Assembly: GCA_021773035.1 (NCBI GenBank)
Contig: JAJFKU010000063.1
Span: forward strand, 310,001-374,000
Length of the DNA stretch: 64,000 bases
From: Woeseiaceae bacterium
Lineage (GTDB): Bacteria; Pseudomonadota; Gammaproteobacteria; Steroidobacterales; Woeseiaceae
Reading direction: 5' to 3'
This document shows positions 6,859 to 16,369 of the stretch, piece by piece (the first letter of the stretch is position 1; the number at the start of each line of letters is the position of its first letter). The notes under the pieces are model-generated. The model did not search any database. It was given only the letters and a program-made list of their open reading frames with translations, and had not been told where the DNA came from. The translations under genes were made by a program, and so were the position numbers.

Positions 6859-9234
6859 CTACCGATTCAAACGCAGGGCGTTCAAGACAACAATGAGAGA
6901 GCTCGCACTCATGCCGATAGCGGCCAGCCATGGGGGAACCAGGCCGGCGACCGCCAGCGGTAGTGCAATCGTATTGTAAAGGATCGCCCAGCCGAGATTC
7001 TGGCGTACGATCCGCAGGGTCCTTGCCGATAACTGCAATGCAGAAATTAACGGCGACAATGAATTGCCCACCATAATGACATCGGCGCTGGTATGCGCGA
7101 GCAGTGCACCGTTGGCCAGTGCAATGGATGCGTCTGCACCCGCCAGCACCGGTGCATCGTTAATGCCGTCGCCGACCATGACGACGCGCCCGCCGTCGGC
7201 CTGCAATGAACGAATGATGCGGAGTTTGTCGTCCGGCGTGCACGCAGATCGATAGTCGCGGATCTGTAGTGCCTGCGCTACACGCCCCACGGCTGCTTCG
7301 TTATCGCCACTGGCGAGCGAGACCTTGATGCCCATGGCCGTCAATTCGGCCAAGGTCTCCTTCGCGGCCGGGCGCAACTCGTCGTGAATATCGAATCTGG
7401 CAACGCACCGGCCCTCGCTGCCAAGGTAGACTGCAGCCGCCGAATCGTCGGTTTCTGAAAATGCGAACAGGGCGTTGCCGATATGCCAGCGCCGTCCGTC
7501 TATCGTACCGCTGACACCCTGTGCTACATGAACCTCCAGGTCGGTTGCCACGCAGGCAGGACTGCCTGCGTTAAATGCCGTCGCAATGGGATGAGATGAT
7601 GCCTGTTCGAGGGTGGCCGCAATATCGAAGCACTGTTCCGGAGTTAGTTCGCGGTCGAACACCGTGGTCGACTGCACGACCGGCGTCCCGCAGGTCAGTG
7701 TTCCGGTTTTGTCGAATACAATATGCGTTGCCCTGGCCATGGCCTCAATCGCGTTGCCATTGGTCATCAGGAGACGCAGTCTGGAAAAGCGGTTTCCCGC
7801 GGCTGCAAATGCGGCCGGTGTCGCTAGCGCCAGCGCACACGGGCAGGTGACGACCAGAACGGACAGCGTAATGACAAAGGCTCGCTCGGGGGCGGCCCAG
7901 TACCAGAAGAGAGCAGTAGCGGCGGCGACAAACAGTAGTGCGATGACGATGTAGCTTGCTATACGGTCGGCGATCTGTACGAGTACCGGGCGTGCAAATC
8001 GGGCCTGTTCGCTCATGCGCCCGATCGCGCTGAGCGTCGTGTCATTACCGGCGTTCTCGACCTGCATCTCTATCAGGTTGTCGAGGTTGACACTGCCGGC
8101 AGAAAGATTGTCGCCTTCGCCCCGGCGTTGCGGGCTGGCTTCTCCGGTGAGTAGCGCTTCGTCGACCGAGGTCTGGCCGCGGGTAATCACACCGTCTGCC
8201 GGCACCGAGTCGCCGGCGCGAATCTGTACGACATCCCCGCGCACGAGTTTGGCGGCGGGAACGACAGCCCGTTGCTCGCCGACAACGGTGGTAGCCGTGT
8301 TCGGCAACAGCTTCGATAAGGCCGCGCCGAGATCGATAGAGCGGTGGCGTGCGCGCATCTCGAGGTAGCGGCCCAGCGTCAGAAAGAATACAAACATGAC
8401 TACGGAGTCGAACCAGACGGCTTCTCCGTTACTCAGCGTCGAGTATACGGATGCGACATACGCGGCACCGATCGCAAGCGATACCGGCAGGTCCATTCCC
8501 GGCATGCGCGTGGCGACGCCGCGCCAGGCGCCGACGAAAAAGGGCCGGCCAGCGTAGAAGACGACGGGTGTCGAAACGAGGAAGCTGACGAGGCGCAGAA
8601 AGCGTTGCATATCCTCATCCATGCCCTGGTAGTCGCCGGCATACAGGCCGACGGCAAACATCATGACCTGCATCATTCCCAGCGATGCGACCAGCAATCG
8701 TTTCAGCGCCGTGCGTTGTTCAGCAACTTCAGGCCGGGTGCTGTCGTCCGTGGTTAGTGGCTGCGGTTCGTAGCCCAGGTTCGACAAGGCGGCCAGAATA
8801 TCGCCGAGCCCGGTTTGCTCGTGAGACCAGCGTACCCGCAGCCGATGCGTGATCGGATTGACGTCAACGCTATGAACACCGCGAATTTTTCGAAGCGAGG
8901 TATCGATTAGCCAGCTGCAGGCGGCGCAATACATGCCGCCGGCATAAATGCTGACTTCAGCGTCTGCTGCGTCGATGTCGGCAAACGCGCGCAGCATTTC
9001 GTCGCTGTTAAATGCCTGCCACTCCGCGGTTTCCTCGGGTGGCCGGCCAACGCCCGGCTGCGGCGCGTCGCGCATTGCATAGTAGCTGCCCATTCCGGAA
9101 TCGCGAATGAGTTCCGCGACCGCTTTACACCCGGGACAGCAAACCGGCTGTTCGTCGCCGTCGATGCTGACAGTCAGGCGGGCGCCTTTGGGGTTTGGCA
9201 GGGCGCAGTGGAAACAGAGGTCAGTGCTCGCCAT
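6859..9234 (-). CDS. ccoI: Copper-translocating P-type ATPase CcoI/FixI
   Basis: A 791-residue P1B-type ATPase that exports copper across the inner membrane for assembly of the cbb3 Cu-B centre. The N-terminus has a cysteine cluster (CFHCALP, CCPGCKAV) and a heavy-metal domain with GMYCAACSWLID. Then come the transmembrane metal site TCPCALALATP, the phosphorylation motif DKTGTLT and the hinge GDGINDAPVL, all intact. Length is normal for CcoI. Its start overlaps the end of ccoH by 14 bases, and ccoS follows after 10 bases, so the assembly genes are one transcript. Confidence 0.93.
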   Translation of the reverse strand: MASTDLCFHCALPNPKGARLTVSIDGDEQPVCCPGCKAVAELIRDSGMGSYYAMRDAPQPGVGRPPEETAEWQAFNSDEMLRAFADIDAADAEVSIYAGGMYCAACSWLIDTSLRKIRGVHSVDVNPITHRLRVRWSHEQTGLGDILAALSNLGYEPQPLTTDDSTRPEVAEQRTALKRLLVASLGMMQVMMFAVGLYAGDYQGMDEDMQRFLRLVSFLVSTPVVFYAGRPFFVGAWRGVATRMPGMDLPVSLAIGAAYVASVYSTLSNGEAVWFDSVVMFVFFLTLGRYLEMRARHRSIDLGAALSKLLPNTATTVVGEQRAVVPAAKLVRGDVVQIRAGDSVPADGVITRGQTSVDEALLTGEASPQRRGEGDNLSAGSVNLDNLIEMQVENAGNDTTLSAIGRMSEQARFARPVLVQIADRIASYIVIALLFVAAATALFWYWAAPERAFVITLSVLVVTCPCALALATPAAFAAAGNRFSRLRLLMTNGNAIEAMARATHIVFDKTGTLTCGTPVVQSTTVFDRELTPEQCFDIAATLEQASSHPIATAFNAGSPACVATDLEVHVAQGVSGTIDGRRWHIGNALFAFSETDDSAAAVYLGSEGRCVARFDIHDELRPAAKETLAELTAMGIKVSLASGDNEAAVGRVAQALQIRDYRSACTPDDKLRIIRSLQADGGRVVMVGDGINDAPVLAGADASIALANGALLAHTSADVIMVGNSLSPLISALQLSARTLRIVRQNLGWAILYNTIALPLAVAGLVPPWLAAIGMSASSLIVVLNALRLNR

Positions 9235-9754
9235 TGCGCGGCGCGTTGCTGGGCACCAATCGAATGAGCGACTGTCCGGACCATTCGTCGGATAACCGCC
9301 AGCCGCTCTGCGACGACAGCGTCATGAAGTATCGCCCTGTGGGGACATTGAGCAGGTGTCCTGCCCAGGTCGGGTTACCGTCGGCATCGGGCATCGCCCG
9401 TGTGAGTTCTGTCACGGCATCTCTTGAGGCTATTGTGGGGTGACGTAATCGCAGTCCGAGCGTGGCGACCTCATCGAGATTCTCCGCAGACGATACCGTC
9501 GCCGTTACTGCACCGCTTTCGGCCTCGATCCGTACGGTAGCAGCGATGCCGAGTTTCGCGGCCGTTTTCTCGGCGGCAAGGTTGCGCTCGGTAACAACAT
9601 CCATACCGACATCGGCCTGCACCACGAGGGAGTCGGTCGTCTGCATCGCCAGCCATAAAGTGTAGAAGCCTGCGATCACCGCTGTCGCGGGCAGGGCCAT
9701 AATGAACCACGGCCAGAACTGGCGGTACCAGGGATCGATGTCTTCTCTTTGCAT
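9221..9754 (-). CDS. ccoH: FixH/CcoH family oxidase assembly protein
   Basis: A 177-residue protein with one membrane helix near residues 14-36 (FWPWFIMALPATAVIAGFYTLWLA), preceded by DPWYRQFWPW, the signature of FixH/CcoH. The rest is a periplasmic beta domain. CcoH interacts with the CcoNOP complex during assembly and copper insertion. It follows ccoG by 6 bases and overlaps ccoI, the standard ccoGHIS order. Confidence 0.88.
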   Translation of the reverse strand: MQREDIDPWYRQFWPWFIMALPATAVIAGFYTLWLAMQTTDSLVVQADVGMDVVTERNLAAEKTAAKLGIAATVRIEAESGAVTATVSSAENLDEVATLGLRLRHPTIASRDAVTELTRAMPDADGNPTWAGHLLNVPTGRYFMTLSSQSGWRLSDEWSGQSLIRLVPSNAPRNGEH

Positions 9755-9760
9755 GATTAT

Positions 9761-11137
9761 CTATCGGTGAGCCGGGCTGAGGAAACGGCTGTCTTCGATA
9801 CGTTGATCGCCGGAATCGTCGGTGGCTTTCGCGACGAATTCGATTTTCATAATGCCGTTGCTGTTGTCGCTGGGTGCACGGGCCCGAACCGGTAGTGACA
9901 ATACTCCACCGCCTTCCACAAGAATCGCTTCGTCGATCCCGTCCAGAAAGATTCCGTCAACACCGGTGACGCTCAGATCAAAGGTCCGCGCGTCATTGCT
10001 TTGATTAATAATCTTGAGTGTATAGCTGTTTTCGATGATGTCGCCCGGTAACTCTCTGTACAGTGCGTTTCGGTCGCGGATTACGTCCAGAATAATCGGC
10101 GTTCTAAGAGACATCAATGTGACCAGAGAGGCTACCAGCAGTAACAACAGGGCCGCATACACCATCATGCGCGGGCGTATCACATGCGTTTCTTCGTTTT
10201 GCAGTGCGTGCTCTGTCGTGTAGCGTATCAGGCCGCGCGGATAGTTGACCTTGTCCATAACCGAGTCACAGGCGTCGATACAGGCAGCACAGGCTATGCA
10301 CTCGTACTGCAGTCCCTTGCGAATATCGATGCCGGTAGGGCAGACCTGCACGCAGAGCGTGCAGTCGATGCAGTCGCCAAGCCCGGCGAGCTTCGGGTCT
10401 ACAGAGCGTTTACGTCGGCCACGGGGTTCGCCGCGTTTTTCGTCGTAGGAGATGATCAGTGTGTCTTTGTCGAACATTGCGCTCTGGAAACGCGCATAGG
10501 GACACATGTACTTGCAGACCTGTTCGCGCAGGTAGCCGGCATTGCCGTAGGTTGCAAAGCCGTAGAACAGCGCCCAGAACCACGCCCAGCCGCCGGCCGT
10601 AAAACCGACGAACGTCATCGCGAGTTCACGTATCGGTGCGAAATAACCGACAAACGTAAAACCGGTCCAGAGTGAAAACGTAATCCACAGGAACTGCTTC
10701 GAGACCTTGCGGCGAATCTTGTTCCACGACCACGGAGCTTTGTCGAGTTTCATACGCTGCGAACGCTTGCCCTCAGTCAGCTGCTCCATCCAGATGAAGG
10801 CTTCGGTCCAGACCGTTTGCGGGCACGCGAATCCGCACCATAAGCGCCCGGCGAGTGCCGTGAAAAAGAATAACGACAGCGCCGCGATGATGAGCAGCAG
10901 GGCGAGGAAAGGAAAGTCCTGCGGCCACAGCGTCAGGCCCAGTAAATGAAATTTGCGCGCCGGCAGATCGAACAGGAACGCCTGGCGGTCGTCCCATTGC
11001 AGCCAGGGGACGAGATAGAACAAGCCGAGCAGCGAGGTCGTCGCGAGTTTGCTCAGCTTTGCGAAACGGCCGCCGATTTCCCGCGGATAGATTTTCTTTT
11101 GGCTCTCGTACAGCGGCGAGGCTTTAGGACTGTTCAT
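9761..11137 (-). CDS. ccoG: Cytochrome c oxidase accessory protein CcoG (FixG/RdxA)
   Basis: A 458-residue membrane iron-sulfur protein that reduces Cu(II) for cbb3 assembly. After several membrane helices it has CGFACPQTVW and CKYMCPYARF, then two ferredoxin-like clusters (CIDCTLCVQVCPTGIDI and CIACAACIDACDSVM). The last 120 residues form the Ig-like FixG C-terminal domain. All cluster cysteines expected for two [4Fe-4S] centres are present. It lies between a small membrane gene and ccoH. Confidence 0.93.
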   Translation of the reverse strand: MNSPKASPLYESQKKIYPREIGGRFAKLSKLATTSLLGLFYLVPWLQWDDRQAFLFDLPARKFHLLGLTLWPQDFPFLALLLIIAALSLFFFTALAGRLWCGFACPQTVWTEAFIWMEQLTEGKRSQRMKLDKAPWSWNKIRRKVSKQFLWITFSLWTGFTFVGYFAPIRELAMTFVGFTAGGWAWFWALFYGFATYGNAGYLREQVCKYMCPYARFQSAMFDKDTLIISYDEKRGEPRGRRKRSVDPKLAGLGDCIDCTLCVQVCPTGIDIRKGLQYECIACAACIDACDSVMDKVNYPRGLIRYTTEHALQNEETHVIRPRMMVYAALLLLLVASLVTLMSLRTPIILDVIRDRNALYRELPGDIIENSYTLKIINQSNDARTFDLSVTGVDGIFLDGIDEAILVEGGGVLSLPVRARAPSDNSNGIMKIEFVAKATDDSGDQRIEDSRFLSPAHR

Positions 11138-11149
11138 TGTGTTTGTCCG

Positions 11150-11449
11150 CTAGCCCTGATCGTTGCGGTGTTTGGCGTCCCGTTTCGGCGCGGTACGAAC
11201 AAGAAAGGCAGTAATCCCCGAGCAGGCAAGACACAGCAGCCAGAAAAAGAAGAACCCGGCTGCATATCCGGCATCACGGTCAATATTAAGGTCTTCATCG
11301 AAAACACCGCTTAAGTCGACCGGGTCAAATACCGCAAAAAACACCATTGTTCCCACGGCGGCGCATAGAAACGAAATCCAGACCACCGCGAATACGGCCT
11401 GCCGGTTCCGGCTCCACTGCTTCGCGCCCCTGTATTCCTCGCTGATCAC
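11150..11449 (-). CDS. Small membrane protein in the cbb3 operon
   Basis: A 99-residue protein with two predicted membrane helices (AVFAVVWISFLCAAVGTMVFFAVF and AAGFFFFWLLCLACSGITAFLV) and a basic C-terminus. The segment between them, FDPVDLSGVFDEDLNIDRD, is acidic. I do not know a name for it; similar small genes occur between ccoP and ccoG in several gammaproteobacteria. Its start overlaps the ccoP stop by 4 bases, so it is co-translated with the oxidase and probably assists assembly or stability. Confidence 0.7.
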   Translation of the reverse strand: MISEEYRGAKQWSRNRQAVFAVVWISFLCAAVGTMVFFAVFDPVDLSGVFDEDLNIDRDAGYAAGFFFFWLLCLACSGITAFLVRTAPKRDAKHRNDQG

Positions 11450-12342
11450 TGGTTCTTCGACAAACTCGCTATATATGCCGCCAGAATTTTGCTGCGGTTA
11501 TCGCCCAGCAATTCGCCGTGCGCCGGCATAATACCGCTGCGCCCTTCCGTAATGGTGGAACGAATCATAGCCTCTGAGGAGCCATACAACCAGATATCGT
11601 CGGTTAGATTCGGTGCGCCGAACAGTTTGTTACCTGTGCCTTCTGCCGTGTGACAGGCGCTGCACAAAGCAACGAACATAGGTTTGGCACTCATTGCATC
11701 GGCATCAGCCGGGCTGAGACCGCTCAAACTTCTGACGTAAGCCACCATGTTGTCTATACCGGCATCACCGCCCAGAGCGGGTGCGAGTACGGGCATTACA
11801 CCATTGCGTCCGTGGCGAATGGTCGCTGTGATATCGGCTTCGGTGTTTCCCCACAGCCAATCGTCGTCTGTAAGATTCGGATAACCCGCCGCGCCCCGCG
11901 CGTCGGATCCGTGACAGGTGGTGCAGTAGCTGGCATAAAGACTCTCGCCCAGCTTCAGCGCGTCGGCTTGTTGTGACAACTCCGCGAATGGCATGCCGGC
12001 AAAGCGTTCGTAAATCGGTTCGTAGCGCTCGGCGGCGTACTGCATTTCCTGTTCGTACTGACCTTCCTGAGACCAGCCAAGCAAGCCGTCGAAGTTACCC
12101 AGCCCGGGGTAGGCAATCATGTATCCGACGGCCCAGATGATGGTTATGAAGTACAGATACAGCCACCATTTCGGTGCAGGATTGTTCCATTCTTCAAGAT
12201 CGCCGTCCCAGCGATGGCCGACAACTTCGTCGTCGGCGACATTTTGCGGACCCTGCTTCCCGGCCCATTGAATCAGCCATACACACCAAATGACGAAAAC
12301 TACCGTACCGGCCACAATAAACCAGTGCCAAAATGCAGGCAT
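11446..12342 (-). CDS. ccoP: cbb3 oxidase subunit III, dihaem cytochrome c CcoP
   Basis: A 298-residue protein with N-terminal membrane helices (FWHWFIVAGTVVFVIWCVWLI and WWLYLYFITIIWAVGYMIAYPG) and two cytochrome c domains carrying CTTCH and CSACH. Each is followed by the W-L-x-G pattern (DDWLWGNT, DIWLYGSS) of CcoP. It passes electrons from soluble cytochromes to CcoO. The start overlaps the ccoQ stop (ATGA). Confidence 0.95.
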   Translation of the reverse strand: MPAFWHWFIVAGTVVFVIWCVWLIQWAGKQGPQNVADDEVVGHRWDGDLEEWNNPAPKWWLYLYFITIIWAVGYMIAYPGLGNFDGLLGWSQEGQYEQEMQYAAERYEPIYERFAGMPFAELSQQADALKLGESLYASYCTTCHGSDARGAAGYPNLTDDDWLWGNTEADITATIRHGRNGVMPVLAPALGGDAGIDNMVAYVRSLSGLSPADADAMSAKPMFVALCSACHTAEGTGNKLFGAPNLTDDIWLYGSSEAMIRSTITEGRSGIMPAHGELLGDNRSKILAAYIASLSKNQ

Positions 12343-12509
12343 CAGAGTTTCTCCCGCTCGTTATTAATCACTGTGTCGTCTTCCAGAGGCAGCGCTGCGC
12401 TTCTCTCGAAGTCCTTTTTTCGACCCTTGCCCCAGGCCCAGACCCAGATGCCGATGAAAGCAACGAATATGACTGCCGTCAGAATGCTGCGAATGAGATC
12501 GATATCCAT
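12342..12509 (-). CDS. ccoQ: cbb3 oxidase subunit CcoQ
   Basis: A 55-residue protein reading MDIDLIRSILTAVIFVAFIG, then IWVWAWGKGRKKDFERSAALPLEDD. One membrane helix followed by W.W....RK.F..AA.LP is the CcoQ signature; the subunit stabilises CcoP in the complex. It sits between ccoO (6 bases) and ccoP (4-base overlap). Confidence 0.9.
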   Translation of the reverse strand: MDIDLIRSILTAVIFVAFIGIWVWAWGKGRKKDFERSAALPLEDDTVINNEREKL

Positions 12510-12515
12510 CGTCAC

Positions 12516-13124
12516 TTACCTTCGGTTCTTGCGATTGGTGCCAAGTTCCTGCAGGTACGCAATGAGCGCATCCATTTCGGACTTGCCCTCAACCGCGGCG
12601 GCAGCGCCGGCAATCTGTTCGTCGGTGTACGGATCGCCGAGAAACTGAAGTGTCCGTAGTTTCTTCGTGATCAGTTCGCCGTCTACCATGTTGTCGGTAA
12701 GCCAGGGGTATGCCGGCATGTTCGACTCGGGCACCAGTGCGCGCGGGTCCGTCAGATGCAGTCGCTGCCAGTCGTCGCTGTAGCGTCCGCCCACGCGCGC
12801 GAGATCCGGTCCGGTGCGTTTGGAGCCGAACTGAAACGGCCGATCGTAGACCGTCTCGCCGGCCGTCAGGTAGGGGCCGTAACGTTCGGTTTCGCTGCGA
12901 AAGGGTCTGATCATCTGCGAGTGACAGTTGTAGCAACCCTCGCGCACGTAAATATCGCGCCCGGCCAGCCTGAGCGGCGGATAGGGCTCGATGTTTTCCG
13001 CCGGTTCGTTGGCATCCGAGCTGATCATCAGTGGCACGATCTCGATGAGACCGCCAATGCTGATCGCGACAATGATCAGCACGATCATCAGGTTTACGCT
13101 TTTCTCAATAGTATCGTGGCGCAT
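12516..13124 (-). CDS. ccoO: cbb3 oxidase subunit II, monohaem cytochrome c CcoO
   Basis: A 202-residue membrane-anchored cytochrome c. One N-terminal membrane helix (LMIVLIIVAISIGGLIEIVPLM) precedes the domain with YVREGCYNCHSQMIRP, the haem motif shared by FixO/CcoO. A distal Met (ESNMPAYPWL) is the likely sixth haem ligand. It connects CcoP to the catalytic subunit. Located 15 bases after ccoN. Confidence 0.95.
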   Translation of the reverse strand: MRHDTIEKSVNLMIVLIIVAISIGGLIEIVPLMISSDANEPAENIEPYPPLRLAGRDIYVREGCYNCHSQMIRPFRSETERYGPYLTAGETVYDRPFQFGSKRTGPDLARVGGRYSDDWQRLHLTDPRALVPESNMPAYPWLTDNMVDGELITKKLRTLQFLGDPYTDEQIAGAAAAVEGKSEMDALIAYLQELGTNRKNRR

Positions 13125-13139
13125 ATCCTTACTCCCTCT

Positions 13140-14555
13140 CTACGCCGGGTCCAGTACCGCGACGGGCACTGGTTTTCTATCGCTTATCGTCTTCCAGACG
13201 TTATAAGCCATGATGATCATGCCGCTGAAGAACAGCAGACCGCCGACCAGCCTGAGGCCGTAGTACGGGTAGGTTGCTTTCAGTGACTCGACAAATGAAT
13301 AGGTCAAGGTGCCGTCTTCGTTAACGGCGCGCCACATCAGCCCCTGCGTAATGCCGGCCACCCAGAGCGCGACCGCGTACAGCACGACACCGATGGTCGA
13401 GGTCCAGAAATGCACGTCGATAAGCTTCGTGCTGTACATTCCCTCGCGGTTGTACAGGCGGGGTATGAGGCAGTACAGGGTGCCAATCGTCATCATGGCA
13501 ACCCAGCCAAGCGCGCCTGAGTGCACGTGGCCGATGGTCCAGTCCGTATAGTGCGACAGGGCGTTGACGGTCTTGATCGACATCATCGGACCTTCGAATG
13601 TCGACATGCCGTAGAAGGACAGGGACACGATCATGAACTTAAGAATCGGGTCCGAACGCAGTTTATGCCAGGCGCCGGACAGCGTCATGATGCCGTTGAT
13701 CATGCCACCCCAGGACGGTGCCAGCAGCACGATTGAGAACACCATGCCAAGCGTCTGCGCCCAGTCCGGCAACGACGTGTAGTGCAGATGGTGCGGGCCG
13801 GCCCACATGTAGACGGCGATCAGCGACCAGAAATGCACGACCGAGAGGCGATAGGAGTAAACCGGCCTGCCGGCCTGTTTCGGCACGAAGTAGTACATCA
13901 TGCCAAGGAAGCCTGCGGTCAGGAAGAAGCCGACGGCATTGTGGCCGTACCACCATTGCACCATTGCATCGACAACGCCGGTATAAATCGTGTAGGACTT
14001 GGTGAGCGTGACCGGGACCGCCAGATTGTTGAAGATATGGAGCACGGCGATCGTGATGATGAAGGCACCGTAGAACCAGTTGGCCACATAGATATGCTTG
14101 ACGCGGCGCTTGACGATGGTACCGAAAAACACGATGGCGTAAGCCACCCAGACCACGGCGATCAGGAGGTCGATTGGCCACTCGAGTTCAGCGTATTCCT
14201 TTGACTGCGTAATACCGAGCGGCAGCGTGATAGCGGCCAGCACGATAACCGCCATCCAGCCCCAGAACGTAAACGCGGCGAGTTTCTGAAAGGCCAGACG
14301 TACGTGACAGGTGCGCTGCACGACGTAATACGACGTCCCGATCAGCGCCGAACCGCCAAACGCGAAAATCACCGCATTGGTGTGCAGCGGACGCAGTCTC
14401 GCATAGCTTAAGAACGGCAGATCGAAATTGAGCGCCGGCCAGATTAGCTGCGCGGCAATGAAGACGCCGACGAGCATCCCGACGATGCCCCAGACGACGA
14501 CCATAATCGTGAACTGTCGGACGACTTTGTCGTTATAGGTAGCTGCTGTGTTCAA
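13140..14555 (-). CDS. ccoN: cbb3 oxidase catalytic subunit I CcoN
   Basis: A 471-residue multi-helix haem-copper oxidase subunit that reduces oxygen at a high-affinity site. Diagnostic stretches are HTNAVIFAFGGSALIGTSYYVVQRT (low-spin haem His), WWYGHNAVGFFLTAGFLGMMYYFVPK, HHLHYTSLPDW (Cu-B His pair) and HVHSGALGWVAMMTIG. Translation starts with TTG at 14555, preceded by AGGGG at a 7-base distance; the next in-frame ATG would remove the first membrane helix. It is first in the cco operon. I found no FNR box with correct spacing in the 233 bases upstream. Confidence 0.94.
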   Translation of the reverse strand: MNTAATYNDKVVRQFTIMVVVWGIVGMLVGVFIAAQLIWPALNFDLPFLSYARLRPLHTNAVIFAFGGSALIGTSYYVVQRTCHVRLAFQKLAAFTFWGWMAVIVLAAITLPLGITQSKEYAELEWPIDLLIAVVWVAYAIVFFGTIVKRRVKHIYVANWFYGAFIITIAVLHIFNNLAVPVTLTKSYTIYTGVVDAMVQWWYGHNAVGFFLTAGFLGMMYYFVPKQAGRPVYSYRLSVVHFWSLIAVYMWAGPHHLHYTSLPDWAQTLGMVFSIVLLAPSWGGMINGIMTLSGAWHKLRSDPILKFMIVSLSFYGMSTFEGPMMSIKTVNALSHYTDWTIGHVHSGALGWVAMMTIGTLYCLIPRLYNREGMYSTKLIDVHFWTSTIGVVLYAVALWVAGITQGLMWRAVNEDGTLTYSFVESLKATYPYYGLRLVGGLLFFSGMIIMAYNVWKTISDRKPVPVAVLDPA

Positions 14556-14788
14556 GGCACAACCCCTGTGTTGATTTCGAGTTTATTAACGGCCGCAGAC
14601 CTGCCGGGCGCCTCATTCCAGAGAGTCTCTCGACCATAGCCCCGGAATGCGGCGAAAGTCTAGCAAGACCCGCGTTTGTTCCAGATAGGGAAGGATACGT
14701 ATAGCGCTGGTGGTAAGACTTCGGTTCAGAATAGTGGTATTGATGATACCCGAGCAGATTCGATTGAGCCTGCTTTTCGTTTACCTAC

Positions 14789-16354
14789 ATGAGTGTGCTT
14801 CCGTTGCCAACAGATATCTCCGCAATCGTCGATTCCGACGTGTTTTTCCGCAACCTGCTGGAATCGGCTCCCGATGCCATGATTATTGTCGACGACGAGG
14901 CGCACATCGTTCTGGCGAATGGGCAGGCATTGCGTATGTTCGCTTATTCGCGCGGCGAGATGATCGGACTGGCGATCGAGTCGCTGCTGCCGAAATCCGT
15001 GCGGGATTCGCACGTTTCGCATCGCCGTTCGTACTCGGACAAACCGACTCTTCGCCCCATGGGCGAGGGTCTGGATCTGGTCGGGCTGCGCAAGGACGGT
15101 AGCCAGTTTCCGGTCGAGATCAGTCTGAGTCCGATCGATACCGGCAGCGGGCGATTCATCTCCAGTGTTATCCGCGACGTTACCGTGCGCCGGCAGATGG
15201 AAGACGATATCAAGGCGGCGCAGAGGGCGGCGGAACGGGCGAACAAGGCAAACAGTGCATTCCTGGCGGCGGCCAGTCACGATCTCAGACAGCCGGTGCA
15301 GGCGTTGAGCCTGCTGAACGGCGCGCTGCGGCGAACGGTCAAGGATGAACGGGCTTTGCAGATGATCGAGAACCAGGACGCGTCGCTGACCGCGATGACC
15401 AACCTGCTGAACTCACTGCTCGATATCAGCCGGCTCGATGCCGGTGCGGTGAAACCGGAGTTCGAGGAGTTCCCGATGCAGCGCCTGATCGACCGCTTGT
15501 CCGCGGAGTTTGAACGGCAGGCAAACATCAAGGGCCTCGAGTTTTCGTCCGCAGCCTGTAGAGCGGTTGTTCGCAGCGATGCGAATCTGTTGGCCGAGGT
15601 GATTACGAACCTGGTATCGAACGCGATTCGCTATACCGACAAAGGCCATGTGAAAATGGCGTGCATCGAGCGCGATGGCGAGTGCCATCTTGAGATTAGC
15701 GACAGCGGCATCGGTATCGAAGCCGATCAGCTGGAGGCGATCTTCCAGGAATTCCACCAATGCAAGACGCCCGGCGCGAGTAAGGAGGGTTTTGGATTGG
15801 GTCTGGCCATCGTTCGCCGACTGGCAGATCTCCTCGATCATCGCATCGGCGTTGTCTCGGAGGCCGGGCAGGGTTCGTGCTTTACCGTCTGCATACCCGT
15901 TGTTGCCGAGGGCAGTGCGCGCGTGGCGGAAGAAGAAAACGGCGCTGAGGAGGCTACCGAAAGGGCCAGCGGTCTCATTGTTCTCATCGAAGACGATGTC
16001 AACGTTGCGGACGCCTGGGGCCTGCTGCTCGAAGCCGAGGGTTATCGGGTCGCGACCGCCGCTTCCGCAAAGGAGGCCCGGGCCGTCATTCAGCATCTGG
16101 ACGAACAGCCGGTCCTGCTGATCTCGGATTTTCATCTGCTGGGTGGTTCGACCGGTGTCGAGGCGGTAGGCATCATCAGGGAATACTACGGGTCCGAGAT
16201 ACCGGCTTTTATCGTCAGCGGCGACACGTCGAAGGTCGTCAAGGAAGCGCGTCTGCTGGATAACTGTACGCTGATGAGCAAACCGGTCGATACCGCGAGA
16301 CTGCTGGCGGCCGCCAGCTATGCGGCGCGCCTGGGCAGCGTGCCGCAGGACTAG
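14789..16354 (+). CDS. PAS hybrid histidine kinase with C-terminal receiver
   Basis: A 521-residue protein with no membrane helix, so cytoplasmic. A PAS domain (about 15-135) is followed by a short coiled coil, an H-box FLAAASHDLRQPVQALSLL with His164, an ATPase domain (NLVSNAIRYTD, DSGIGI, GFGLGLAIVRRL), and a receiver domain (about 385-515) with D447 in LLISDFHLLGG. The SHDLRQP type of H-box occurs in hybrid kinases often paired with LuxR-type regulators. It is divergent from ccoN, and a FixJ-type regulator without its own kinase is encoded at 24431-25036; a FixL/FixJ-like pairing is possible but unproven. Confidence 0.88.
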   Translation: MSVLPLPTDISAIVDSDVFFRNLLESAPDAMIIVDDEAHIVLANGQALRMFAYSRGEMIGLAIESLLPKSVRDSHVSHRRSYSDKPTLRPMGEGLDLVGLRKDGSQFPVEISLSPIDTGSGRFISSVIRDVTVRRQMEDDIKAAQRAAERANKANSAFLAAASHDLRQPVQALSLLNGALRRTVKDERALQMIENQDASLTAMTNLLNSLLDISRLDAGAVKPEFEEFPMQRLIDRLSAEFERQANIKGLEFSSAACRAVVRSDANLLAEVITNLVSNAIRYTDKGHVKMACIERDGECHLEISDSGIGIEADQLEAIFQEFHQCKTPGASKEGFGLGLAIVRRLADLLDHRIGVVSEAGQGSCFTVCIPVVAEGSARVAEEENGAEEATERASGLIVLIEDDVNVADAWGLLLEAEGYRVATAASAKEARAVIQHLDEQPVLLISDFHLLGGSTGVEAVGIIREYYGSEIPAFIVSGDTSKVVKEARLLDNCTLMSKPVDTARLLAAASYAARLGSVPQD

Positions 16355-16369
16355 GCCGGACGATTTACG

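Noticed and set aside
14571..14585. TTGAT half-site near the ccoN start
   Set aside because: The second half (AGTTTA) does not match ATCAA, so it is not a credible FNR box.
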